Shown here: positions 31,347 to 39,802 of the stretch, piece by piece
How positions within the stretch are numbered: the first letter of the stretch is position 1
How the letters are laid out: every line of letters starts with the position of its first letter
Assembly: GCA_001580565.1 (NCBI GenBank)
Contig: LRBF01000249.1
Location: forward strand, 1 to 41,249
Source of the DNA: Caballeronia megalochromosomata
GTDB taxonomy: Bacteria > Pseudomonadota > Gammaproteobacteria > Burkholderiales > Burkholderiaceae
Length of the DNA stretch: 41,249 bases
Direction: 5' to 3'
The notes under the pieces: generated by a model
The model's database searches: none
The model's input: the letters and a program-made list of their open reading frames with translations, nothing else
Told to the model about the DNA's origin: nothing
Translations under genes and position numbers: made by a program

Positions 31347-33128
31347 ATGGACCATCACAAACGCGACTTTTCGGTCAACGACCGGCTGCTGAAGATCTGC
31401 GGGCTCGCCGCCGTCATCGGCGGTGTCGCCACGCTCGCGGCCGTCGTGCTCCTCGGGCTCATTCATCTCTTCACGAACCTGTTCTTCTTCGGCACGTTCT
31501 CCATCGAGGATCGCTCGCCCGCGCTCAACACGCTCGGGCCCTGGGTGATCGTGATTCCGGTGATCGGCGGGCTGATCGTCGGGATGATGGCGCGCTTCGG
31601 CTCGGAGAAGATTCGCGGCCACGGCATTCCTGAAGCCATCGAGGCGATTCTCTTCGGCAAGAGCCGCATGTCGCCCAAGGTGGCGATTCTGAAGCCGCTG
31701 TCGTCGGGCATCGTGATCGGCAGCGGCGGGCCGTTCGGCGCGGAAGGCCCGATCATCATGACGGGCGGCGCGCTCGGCTCGCTGATCGCGCAATGCATCG
31801 ACGTGACCGCGGCCGAGCGCAAGACGCTGCTCGTCGCGGGCGCCGCGGCGGGCATGACCGCCGTATTCGGCACGCCGGTCGCGGCGGTGTTGCTCGCGGT
31901 CGAACTGCTGCTGTTCGAATGGCGGCCGCGCAGCTTTCTGCCGGTCGCGCTCGCCTGCGCCGTCGCCGGTTTTGCGCGCGCGGCGGTGTTCGGCACGGGC
32001 GCGCTCTTTCCGCTCGAAACACAGCCGCCGCAGATGATTTCGCTGCTGTCGTGCCTCGTGGCCGGGCTGCTGTCGGGTGCGCTGGCGTCGGGGCTGTCGG
32101 CGGCGCTCTACAAGCTGGAAGACGTGTTCGGCAAGCTGCCGATCCACTGGATGTGGTGGCCCGCGATCGGCGCGGTGTTCGTCGGCATCGGCGGGTACAT
32201 CGAGCCGCGCGCGCTCGGCGTCGGCTATGACGTGATCGGCGATCTGCTGCATCAGCACATCGCGATTCAAGTGGCGCTGTCGATCCTCGCCGTGAAGGCG
32301 ATCATCTGGGTCGTCGCGCTCGCCTCGGGCACCTCGGGCGGCGTGCTCGCGCCGCTATTGATGCTCGGCGCGGGCCTCGGCACCGCGCTCGGCGCAGTTC
32401 TCCCGGGCCATGACGCCGCGCTCTGGCCGCTCGTGTGCATGGCCGCGACGCTCGGCGCGACGCTGGGTGCGCCGCTCACCGCGATCGTCTTCGCGTTCGG
32501 CCTCACGCACGATGCGAACGCGCTGTTGCCGCTGCTCGCCGCCACGCTCGTCGCGCACGGCTTCGCGACCGTCGTGATGAAGCGCTCGATCATGACCGAG
32601 AAGATCGCGCGGCGCGGCTATCACATCTATCGCGAATACGGCGTGGATCCGCTGGAGCGTCATCACGTCGATGAAGTCATGACCCGCGACGTGCTGACGA
32701 TCGACGCCGCCACGCCTTTGAGCGACGTGCTCGCGCAGCACTTCGGGCCGCAGCAGGTGCATCGGGCTTATCCGGTGGCGCGTGAGGGCGTGCTCGTCGG
32801 CGTGCTGGACCGGGCGACGCTGGGGACGCTGATCGGAGCGTCTTCGATGGAGCAGGCGGGCGTGAGCATCGGCGATGCCTTGCAGCGGACTCGGCCGGAT
32901 GCGCCGGTCTTCGCGCTGCCGGGCGAACCGTGTCGACTGGCCGCGACGCGCCTCGCCGTCCATGAACTGGAGCGCCTGCCGGTGGTCGCGGACAAGGAAT
33001 CGCTGCGGCTCGTCGGCATCGTGTCGCGCAGCGATCTCGTGAAACCCGCGCGCAAGCACTTCGACGAAGAACATCAACGCGAACGCTTCAGGGGTTTTCG
33101 GCGTGCGCCTGCGCTGAGAAAGCACTGA
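31347..33128 (+). CDS. CLC-family chloride channel/transporter with CBS domains
   Basis: A 593-residue membrane protein. Residues 15-420 form the CLC core. The three anion-binding motifs are recognisable but altered: GHGIP (for GSGIP), GAEGP (for GREGP, gating Glu kept) and GVLAP (for GxFxP). At the internal proton-glutamate region it reads AVELLLFEW, so the second Glu of the classical EE pair appears to be Leu. That points to a channel or variant exchanger rather than a standard 2Cl/H antiporter. Residues about 440-575 carry two CBS domains (VDEVMTRDVLTIDAATPLSDVL). It is third in the HPP-MarR-CLC operon, 18 bases after marR. Its 3' end overlaps the convergent GT9-like gene by 41 bases. Confidence 0.93.
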   Translation: MDHHKRDFSVNDRLLKICGLAAVIGGVATLAAVVLLGLIHLFTNLFFFGTFSIEDRSPALNTLGPWVIVIPVIGGLIVGMMARFGSEKIRGHGIPEAIEAILFGKSRMSPKVAILKPLSSGIVIGSGGPFGAEGPIIMTGGALGSLIAQCIDVTAAERKTLLVAGAAAGMTAVFGTPVAAVLLAVELLLFEWRPRSFLPVALACAVAGFARAAVFGTGALFPLETQPPQMISLLSCLVAGLLSGALASGLSAALYKLEDVFGKLPIHWMWWPAIGAVFVGIGGYIEPRALGVGYDVIGDLLHQHIAIQVALSILAVKAIIWVVALASGTSGGVLAPLLMLGAGLGTALGAVLPGHDAALWPLVCMAATLGATLGAPLTAIVFAFGLTHDANALLPLLAATLVAHGFATVVMKRSIMTEKIARRGYHIYREYGVDPLERHHVDEVMTRDVLTIDAATPLSDVLAQHFGPQQVHRAYPVAREGVLVGVLDRATLGTLIGASSMEQAGVSIGDALQRTRPDAPVFALPGEPCRLAATRLAVHELERLPVVADKESLRLVGIVSRSDLVKPARKHFDEEHQRERFRGFRRAPALRKH

Positions 33129-34344
33129 GGTCGGTTTGCATGTCGGCGAGCGGCTGCGTCCAGTTGCCGAGTTCGGTCTGGCGATAGAGACGCATCGACG
33201 GATACCACGGCGTGAAGCGCTGGCAGTCGAGCCAGCGCGCATCGCAGGCCTGCGCCAGCAGCGTCCACACCGGGCGATTCAGCGCGCCGGCCAGATGCGC
33301 GGTGCCGGTATCGATCGTGATGAGCAGATCGAGCTTCTCGAGCACGCGGGCGGTGTCGCCGAAGGTCGAGAGATGCGGCGCCATGTCGACGATGCCGTGC
33401 CGATCCATGACGGCGCGTTCGTTCTGGCTGCGTTCGCCGACCTGCAGCGAATAGAAGCGGCATGCGCGATTGGACAGCATCGGTTCCAGTCGCTCCAGCG
33501 CGATCGAGCGATACGGCTCGTGACGCACGCCGCTCGCGCTCGTCCAGACGAGGCCGATTTTCGGACGCGTCGTGTCGGCGTTCAGCAGCGCGTTCGCCGC
33601 GTCGGACAACGTCTTGGCGGGATCGATGGCGATGCGCGCCCCCGGATTCTCCGCCGGAAAATACGGCGAGCGCTGATATCGGGCGTAAAGACTGAAGCCG
33701 AGGGTGACGCGATCGCAGCGACCGAGTTCGATCGTGCGTTGCTCTTCAGTCGGCACCGACAGCGACACCTCATTGCTTTGCCGGAAGATCTCGTTCCATC
33801 CTGGGAACTGCTCCACGACCACCTCTCGCGCGCCTTCGCGAAGCAGAACTTCGATATAACGCGAAAACTGCACGAAATCGCCGAAACCGCCTTCGCAGAT
33901 GATGAATATCCGCTTGCCGGCGACGGGTTCGTCCATGCCGAGGAGCTTCTCCAGCACTGGAGCCTTCCACCCAGGATGACCTCCCAGAATGAGGTGGTGG
34001 AAGGCGTCGGCGTATTCCCGGCCGCGAATCATGCGGTATCGCTCGTTCGCTTCGTGAAACCTGCCGAGGATGAATTGCACGACGCAGAGTTCTTCCGTCA
34101 GCATGTAGCGATCGAGGTAAGACACCGACGCGTCCGCCAGCGTGCGTTTCAGGTGCTTTTCGGCTTCCTCGTGCAGGCCGACAAAGTTCAGGTCGATGCC
34201 AAGCTGGCCGATCCAGCAGCCGGGATCATCGGACGCGGCCAACCGCGCCCCGAGGGCTTGAGCCTCTCTGGCGCGGCCAGCGAGCCGGAGCGCGCGGATC
34301 AGTTCCAGCGGCTCCAGGTGTTGCAGATCATTCGGGTGGACCAT
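33088..34344 (-). CDS. TPR / glycosyltransferase-9-like protein
   Basis: A 418-residue soluble protein. The first 120 residues resemble TPR helices (LIRALRLAGRAREAQALGARL, LGIDLNFVGLHEEAEKHLKRTL, LGRFHEANERYR). The rest resembles family 9 glycosyltransferases (heptosyltransferase fold): IFIICEGGFGDFVQFSRYIEVL, PKIGLVWTS, and the sugar-nucleotide motif ITIDTGTAHLAGALNRPVWTLL followed by PWYPSMRLYRQ. Proteins of this layout are common as isolated genes, and their acceptors are mostly unknown. ATG 34344 is chosen because the frame before it looks non-coding; no strong ribosome site is visible. The convergent end overlaps the CLC gene. Confidence 0.8.
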   Translation of the reverse strand: MVHPNDLQHLEPLELIRALRLAGRAREAQALGARLAASDDPGCWIGQLGIDLNFVGLHEEAEKHLKRTLADASVSYLDRYMLTEELCVVQFILGRFHEANERYRMIRGREYADAFHHLILGGHPGWKAPVLEKLLGMDEPVAGKRIFIICEGGFGDFVQFSRYIEVLLREGAREVVVEQFPGWNEIFRQSNEVSLSVPTEEQRTIELGRCDRVTLGFSLYARYQRSPYFPAENPGARIAIDPAKTLSDAANALLNADTTRPKIGLVWTSASGVRHEPYRSIALERLEPMLSNRACRFYSLQVGERSQNERAVMDRHGIVDMAPHLSTFGDTARVLEKLDLLITIDTGTAHLAGALNRPVWTLLAQACDARWLDCQRFTPWYPSMRLYRQTELGNWTQPLADMQTDLSAFSAQAHAENP

Positions 34345-34564
34345 GACGGATTGTGGTGATCGGGGATCGCTGGCGACAGCCGGGTATGCTACTTCTTCGC
34401 AGCGTCCGAAACGCAAAAAAACGTAACTTCAAGGTAGGTGCAGCGGCGCGAGGATGGAAACGAACTTTGCGTCATCGTGCGTTTCGGGGAGAGAAAGAAT
34501 CGCCAGCAGCAGCCCAGGAAATGCCTTTCCGCAAGCCGACTTGCGCAACGTGCGCCCACCGCCC

Positions 34565-35470
34565 ATGACCACCCGCCGCGACTTCCTCCGCCTCACCGCC
34601 GCCGCGCTCGCCGCCCGAGCAGCGCACGCCGCCGAACCGCCCGCCCCGCTCATGCACAAACGCCCCATCCCTTCGACCGGCGAGCCGTTGCCCATCGTCG
34701 GCTGCGGCACCTGGCGCACCTTCGATGTCGGCGATGACGCAGCCCGCCGCCAGGAACTCGCCGAGGTCCTCGGCGTGCTGTTCGCCGCGGGCGGCTCCGT
34801 GATCGATTCATCGCCGATGTACGGTTCCTCCGAAGCCGTCGCGGGCGCGCTGCTCGCCCAGTCGCATACGCGCGACAAGGCGTTCATTGCCACCAAGGTC
34901 TGGACCGACGGACGCGAGGCCGGCATCGCGCAGATGGAACAGTCGATGCGCCTGTGGCAGACCAATCGAATCGACCTCATGCAGATTCACAATCTGCTCG
35001 ACTGGCGCACGCATCTCGCCACCCTGCGCGACTGGAAAGCCGCCGGCAAAATCCGCTACATCGGCGTGACGCACTACACGGCCAGCGCGTTTCCCCAGGT
35101 CGAGGCCGTGCTGCGCTCGGAGCGCGTCGATTTCGTGCAGATCAACTACGCCGCCAACGACCGCGATGCCGAAGCGCGCCTCCTGCCGCTCGCCGCCGAG
35201 CGCGGCGTCGCGGTGATCGTGAATCAGCCCTTCGGCGGCGGCTCGCTGCTCGCGAGCCTGCGTAATCGCCCGTTGCCCGCATTCGCGCAGGAACTCGGCT
35301 GCACCTCGTGGGCACAGCTTCTGCTCAAATTCGTACTGGGCAACGCCGCCGTGACCTGCGTGATTCCCGGCACGGGACGGCGCGAGTACATGATCGACAA
35401 CGCGCGCGCGGGCATCGGCATTTATCCCGATGCGGCGTTGAGACAACGCATCGCCGACGCAGTCGCGTAA
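34565..35470 (+). CDS. Exported aldo/keto reductase (Tat signal)
   Basis: A 301-residue protein. A twin-arginine signal (TTRRDFLRLTAAALAARAAHA) is followed by an aldo-keto reductase barrel. The catalytic tetrad is present: Asp81 and Tyr86 (IDSSPMYG), Lys111 (IATKVW) and His142 (MQIHNLLDW). NADPH-dependent carbonyl reduction is expected, although a periplasmic location would need cofactor bound before export. ATG 34565 is chosen because it gives a correct Tat signal; the ribosome site is weak. The 220 bases upstream hold nothing I can name. DUF1810 follows after 10 bases, probably in one operon. Confidence 0.9.
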   Translation: MTTRRDFLRLTAAALAARAAHAAEPPAPLMHKRPIPSTGEPLPIVGCGTWRTFDVGDDAARRQELAEVLGVLFAAGGSVIDSSPMYGSSEAVAGALLAQSHTRDKAFIATKVWTDGREAGIAQMEQSMRLWQTNRIDLMQIHNLLDWRTHLATLRDWKAAGKIRYIGVTHYTASAFPQVEAVLRSERVDFVQINYAANDRDAEARLLPLAAERGVAVIVNQPFGGGSLLASLRNRPLPAFAQELGCTSWAQLLLKFVLGNAAVTCVIPGTGRREYMIDNARAGIGIYPDAALRQRIADAVA

Positions 35471-35480
35471 GGAGAACACC

Positions 35481-35903
35481 ATGAGCGATCCCTGGAACCT
35501 TCAGCGTTTCATCGACGCGCAGGACAGCGTCATCGACGATGTACGCGCCGAGCTTTCGGCCGGCCGCAAGCGCACGCACTGGATGTGGTTCATCTTCCCG
35601 CAGATCGCCGGCCTCGGGCACAGCGCCATGGCGCAGCACTACGCCATCTCGTCACGCGACGAAGCCCGGGCGTATCTCGCGCATCCCGTGCTGGGCGCGC
35701 GGCTCGTCGAACTGACGCGCATCGTCAACGGGGTGCAGGGGCGCGACGTGGACGCGATCTTCGGCTATCCGGACGACATGAAATTTCATTCGTCGATGAC
35801 CCTTTTCGCCCACACCGCAGACGACGCCGACGTCTTCCACGCAGCGTTGCGCCGCTATTTCGCAGGCCAGTCCGACGACGCCACGCTCGAACGCATGCAA
35901 TGA
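35481..35903 (+). CDS. DUF1810 family protein
   Basis: A 140-residue cytoplasmic protein of the DUF1810 (calpastatin-like) family: DPWNLQRFIDAQ at the start, GRKRTHWMWFIFPQIAGLG in the middle and DDMKFHSSMTLFA near the end. The biochemical role is unknown to me; distant relatives belong to the macro/ADP-ribose-linked DarT-YbiA type of folds, but I do not claim activity. GGAG sits eight bases before the ATG. It follows the aldo-keto reductase. Confidence 0.9.
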   Translation: MSDPWNLQRFIDAQDSVIDDVRAELSAGRKRTHWMWFIFPQIAGLGHSAMAQHYAISSRDEARAYLAHPVLGARLVELTRIVNGVQGRDVDAIFGYPDDMKFHSSMTLFAHTADDADVFHAALRRYFAGQSDDATLERMQ

Positions 35904-35960
35904 CGGGCATGGCGGTTGCGCTTTTGTCGAGACGTCCACGTTCTTCAGGAGCCACATGCC

Positions 35961-36176
35961 ATGCGCAAGTCCTTCAAGCTGCACGATCACGTCCGCTGGA
36001 ACACGCCGCAAGGCGAGACGACCGGGCATATCGTGCGCATCGTCACCGAGCGCATGACGCTCGACGGCCATACCGTCAATGCATCGCGCGACGATCCGCA
36101 TTTCGAAGTCGAAAGCGACAAGAGCGGCAAGCGTGCCGTGCACAAGGCCGAGGCGCTCACCCGGCTCACGCACTGA
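35961..36176 (+). CDS. DUF2945 family small protein
   Basis: A 71-residue basic protein (MRKSFKLHDHVRWNTPQGETTGHI...KRAVHKAEALTRL) of the DUF2945 / HVA1-like family, a small SH3-like beta barrel. Function unknown. GGAG lies ten bases before the ATG at 35961. It lies 57 bases after the DUF1810 gene, possibly in the same transcript. Confidence 0.88.
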   Translation: MRKSFKLHDHVRWNTPQGETTGHIVRIVTERMTLDGHTVNASRDDPHFEVESDKSGKRAVHKAEALTRLTH

Positions 36177-36356
36177 ACGCCGTTTCGACTCGACAAATAC
36201 TAAGCGCCGCACGTTCGCACTATTGCAGTGCGCGCGGCGCACGCCGACACCGTTCCTGCAGAAATCACAATTACCGTTAAACTTCTCCCGCGCCGGAAGC
36301 TCGAATCGCGCATTTCCATTGAACCGGTTTGCCCAATCCTTTGAGGAATCGAACCA

Positions 36357-36794
36357 ATGAAATCGAAACTCGTGGCACTGCTCGTTGCATCGTCGGCACT
36401 CGGCCTGACTTCCACGGCATCCTTCGCCCAAGTCGCGGGTACCCAGCCGCTCGGCGTAACGGTCGAGGTATCGACGGCCATCATCGATGGCTGGAGCATC
36501 AAGAAATCCGTCCTCAACAAGCCCGTTGTGAACGATCAGGGACAGCGCGTCGGCGTGATCAACGACATCATCGTCGCACCCGACAAATCGGTTTCGTTCG
36601 CGATCATCGCGGCGAACAAGTTCCTCGGCGTCGCGCATCACGATGTCGCGATTCCCATCGACCAGCTGGACGTGAAGGACGGCAAGTTCGTGCTCGCGGG
36701 CGCAACCAAGGATGCCATCAAGGCGCTGCCCGAGTTCGAGTACAACAAGGTGAAGGCGACGCCCATTCCGCGCGCGCAGTTCGAGCATCATTGA
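36357..36794 (+). CDS. Exported PRC-barrel domain protein
   Basis: A 145-residue protein with a signal peptide (MKSKLVALLVASSALGLTSTASFAQ, cleavage after AQ or SFA near residue 24) and a PRC-barrel-like domain (about 45-115: WSIKKSVLNKPVVNDQGQRVG, INDIIVAPDKSVSFAII, HHDVAIPIDQLDVKDGKFVL). Exported PRC-barrel proteins are common and mostly uncharacterised; stress-related roles are often assumed. A GAGG lies about 11 bases upstream. The 180-base gap before it includes an A/T-richer patch likely to hold the promoter. Confidence 0.85.
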   Translation: MKSKLVALLVASSALGLTSTASFAQVAGTQPLGVTVEVSTAIIDGWSIKKSVLNKPVVNDQGQRVGVINDIIVAPDKSVSFAIIAANKFLGVAHHDVAIPIDQLDVKDGKFVLAGATKDAIKALPEFEYNKVKATPIPRAQFEHH

Positions 36795-36858
36795 TTCGTC
36801 GGTGTGCATGACGGGGCGGCCGCGCGCCGCCTCGTTCGAATCCCAACCGGAGCCCGCG

Positions 36859-37854
36859 ATGTTCAAAGCCCTCATGCTCGACAAACAGGACGAGCGCACG
36901 GTCGCGTCCATTCAGTCGATCGACGAAGCGCGTCTGTCTTCATCCGGCGATGGCGGCGACGTGCTCGTGCGCGTCGACTTCTCCACGCTCAACTACAAGG
37001 ACGGCCTCGCGATCACCGGCAAGGTGCCGGTCGTGCGCACGTGGCCGATGGTGCCGGGCATCGATTTCGCGGGCGTCGTCGAGACGAGTTCGCATCCCGA
37101 TTACAAGCCCGGCGACAAGGTCGTGCTGAACGGCTGGGGCGCGGGCGAGACGCATTGGGGCGGACTCGCGCAGAAGGCCCGCGTGCCGGGCGATCATCTG
37201 ATCGCGCTGCCCGCGAACATCACGACGCGCCAGGCGATGGCCGTCGGCACCGCGGGCTATACCGCGATGTTATGCGTGCAGGCCCTGGAGAAACACGGCG
37301 TCACCGCGCAGGATGGCGAGGTGCTCGTCACCGGCGCGAACGGCGGCGTCGGCAGCTTTGCCGTCGCGATTCTGGCGAAGCGCGGCTATCGCGTGATCGC
37401 GTCGACGGGCCGCCCCGAGGAAGCCGCGCGGCTGCGCGAGCTGGGCGCGGCGGATATCGTCGAGCGGGCGACGCTGTCGGAGCCGGGCAAGCCGCTGCAG
37501 AAAGAGCGCTGGGCGGCCGCCGTCGATTGCGTCGGCAGTCATACGCTCGCGAACGTCTGCGCGAGCCTGCGCTATGGCGGCGCGGTCGCGGCATGCGGGC
37601 TCGCGCAAGGCATGGATTTGCCGGCGACGGTCGCGCCGTTCATCCTGCGCGGCGTCGCCTTGCTGGGCGTGGACAGCGTCTACGTGCCGCGCGAGCGCCG
37701 CATCGCGGCATGGAAGGCGATCGCCGATGAAGTGCCGGTCGCGACCATCGAAAGCGTCGCGACGACCATCGCGCTCGCCGACGCGCCCGATGTCGCCGCG
37801 CGCCTCTTGCGCGGCGAAGTGAAGGGTCGCGTGATCGTCGACGTGAACGCCTGA
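36859..37854 (+). CDS. acuI: Acrylyl-CoA reductase AcuI-type oxidoreductase (YhdH family)
   Basis: A 331-residue zinc-independent medium-chain dehydrogenase/reductase. It shows MFKALMLDKQ at the start, the family-specific STLNYKDGLAITGKVPVVR, VPGIDFAGVV, GWGAGETHWGGLAQKARV, and the NADPH site TGANGGVGSFAVAILAKRGY with STGRPEEA. AcuI enzymes reduce acryloyl-CoA to propionyl-CoA with NADPH, in the breakdown of 3-hydroxypropionate or dimethylsulfoniopropionate, or as detoxification. GGAG lies nine bases before ATG 36859. It is convergent with the chemoreceptor gene (7-base gap). Confidence 0.93.
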   Translation: MFKALMLDKQDERTVASIQSIDEARLSSSGDGGDVLVRVDFSTLNYKDGLAITGKVPVVRTWPMVPGIDFAGVVETSSHPDYKPGDKVVLNGWGAGETHWGGLAQKARVPGDHLIALPANITTRQAMAVGTAGYTAMLCVQALEKHGVTAQDGEVLVTGANGGVGSFAVAILAKRGYRVIASTGRPEEAARLRELGAADIVERATLSEPGKPLQKERWAAAVDCVGSHTLANVCASLRYGGAVAACGLAQGMDLPATVAPFILRGVALLGVDSVYVPRERRIAAWKAIADEVPVATIESVATTIALADAPDVAARLLRGEVKGRVIVDVNA

Positions 37855-37861
37855 AGCGGCG

Positions 37862-39547
37862 TCAGAAGCTGCTCCAGCCATCGGCGCCGGCGCTCTTCGC
37901 GACCGCCGCCTGAGCCATGCGCGGCGCAGGCTTGGCAACGGGCCGGCGCGCCGCGCGCGGCGCGGCATGGGTGAAGGTCGGCGTCGCGCCTTCCACCGTG
38001 AAGAACGCCACCGCTTCGTTGAGCCTGCGTCCCTGCTCTTCGAGCGACGATGCCGCCGCCGCCGCCTCTTCCACGAGCGCCGCGTTCTGCTGCGTGACTT
38101 CGTCCATCTGCGTGATGGCCTGATTCACCTGCTCGATGCCGCGTCCCTGCTCCGCCGACGCCGCCGCGATCTCCTGCATGATGTCGGTCACGCGCGCGAC
38201 GGCCTGCGTCACTTCGGCCATCGTCGTGCCGGCTTCGCCCGCCAGCACGGAACCGTCGCGCACCTTGGCCGTGGAATCCGCGATCAGTTCCTTGATCTCC
38301 TTGGCCGCCGTCGACGAGCGTTGCGCGAGGCTGCGCACTTCGCTCGCCACGACTGCGAAGCCGCGGCCCTGCTCGCCCGCCCGCGCTGCTTCCACGGCCG
38401 CGTTGAGCGCGAGAATGTTGGTCTGGAACGCGATGCCTTCGATGATCCCCGTGATCTCCGCGATCTTGTCCGAGCTGTCGCTGATGCCGTTCATCGTATC
38501 GACCACGCGGCCGACGACGTCGCTGCCCTTCTTCGCGATATCCGATGCATTCGACGCGAGCGAACTCGCCTGGTGCGCGTTCTCGGCGTTCTGACGCACG
38601 GTCGACGTGAGTTCTTCCATGCTGGCCGCCGTCTCCTGCAAGGAAGCGGCCTGCTCTTCGGTGCGCTGGCTCAGATCGGTGTTGCCGGTCGCGAGCTCCT
38701 TCGCCGCGCCGCCGACCGCGCCGCTGCTTTCGCGCACGCGGCTCACGGTTTCGGTGAGACGCGTATTCATCGTCGCAAGCGCGCGCAACAGGTCGCCGGT
38801 TTCGTCCTTCGCTTCGGCGACGATGTGGCTCGTCAGATCGCCGCGCGCCACCGTCTGCGCGATACCGACCGCTTCGCCGATCGGCGTCGTGATCGAGCGC
38901 GTGATCGCGATACCCGCGGCGATCGCGAAGAGCGCAGCGGCCGCGCACAGGGCGATCAGCACGTCGCGCTGCATCTCATAGCTGGCTTCGTCGGCGCGCA
39001 CGATATCCTCGCGACGCGCGGCGGTGTAGTTCGCGTAGTCGTCGGTGGCCTTCACCAGTTGCGCGAGCAGCGGGCGGCATTCGTCGTCCATCTTCTGGAT
39101 CGCCTCGTCGCGCTTGCCCGCGAGCGCCAGTCCAACGATATTCGTCGCGACCGGCCCGTACAGGGTCTCCACGCGCGCCATCTCGGCGGCGAGGCTCTTC
39201 GCCTTCTCGCTGGTATCGGTCGCGGTGGCGATCATGTCGCTGAGCTGCTTCAGGCGCGCCTGCACGTCTTCATGCGCACGCGTGACATTGGCTTTTTCGA
39301 GGTCGAGATCGGCCGGTTTCGTGACGAGCACGAGATTGCGCGCGGCGATCGCGCGACGGTCGACGGCGGTGCGGATCTGACTGGCCACGTCAGCTCGCGC
39401 GTTGATGCCGTTCACATAGTGCGCGAAGCCGTCCGTCGCCGCAGACAGCGCGCGCAGGGACATGCCTGCCACAAGCACAACTAGTACAGTCAGAATGCCG
39501 AATCCCGCGACCAACTTGTTCTTGATCGTGATGTTCTTGAGGTTCAT
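37862..39547 (-). CDS. Methyl-accepting chemotaxis protein
   Basis: A 561-residue transmembrane chemoreceptor. TM1 (about 10-32), a periplasmic four-helix-bundle ligand domain (about 33-190), TM2 (about 195-214), HAMP (about 216-270) and a cytoplasmic signalling coil with the conserved hairpin tip EGIAFQTNILALNAAVEAAR followed by AGEQGRGFAVVASEVRSLAQ. The last residues (GWSSF) fit the xWxxF tether recognised by CheR, so it may be a high-abundance-type receptor. The ligand is unknown. About 120 bases upstream, GCCGTAAT (39674-39667, minus) weakly resembles a flagellar sigma-28 -10 box, but the matching -35 is poor. Confidence 0.95.
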   Translation of the reverse strand: MNLKNITIKNKLVAGFGILTVLVVLVAGMSLRALSAATDGFAHYVNGINARADVASQIRTAVDRRAIAARNLVLVTKPADLDLEKANVTRAHEDVQARLKQLSDMIATATDTSEKAKSLAAEMARVETLYGPVATNIVGLALAGKRDEAIQKMDDECRPLLAQLVKATDDYANYTAARREDIVRADEASYEMQRDVLIALCAAAALFAIAAGIAITRSITTPIGEAVGIAQTVARGDLTSHIVAEAKDETGDLLRALATMNTRLTETVSRVRESSGAVGGAAKELATGNTDLSQRTEEQAASLQETAASMEELTSTVRQNAENAHQASSLASNASDIAKKGSDVVGRVVDTMNGISDSSDKIAEITGIIEGIAFQTNILALNAAVEAARAGEQGRGFAVVASEVRSLAQRSSTAAKEIKELIADSTAKVRDGSVLAGEAGTTMAEVTQAVARVTDIMQEIAAASAEQGRGIEQVNQAITQMDEVTQQNAALVEEAAAAASSLEEQGRRLNEAVAFFTVEGATPTFTHAAPRAARRPVAKPAPRMAQAAVAKSAGADGWSSF

Positions 39548-39802
39548 GTTTTAGGTTCTCTCAGGGTCCGTTCGTGGGACATGTGGCGTCGTTCGCTCGC
39601 TTCGCGCGGCCTTCGCCGCACGCGCGAACGTTTCAACGCACTGGGTGCGCAACGCTCTTCCTGCAGATTACGGCCCGACGGTTTTGCTCTGAAGGGCAAA
39701 AGATGTAAATAGTCTGCACTTTGTCCATGCCTGGCGGTAATCCCTTACCATGCACGAGAGCGATTTCGAGTAATTGTTTCCTTCTCTTTCAACTTACTTC
39801 CG

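Noticed and set aside
39660..39700. Flagellar sigma-28 promoter for the chemoreceptor
   Set aside because: The -10-like GCCGTAAT is partial and the -35 at the right spacing (TTCA) is poor.
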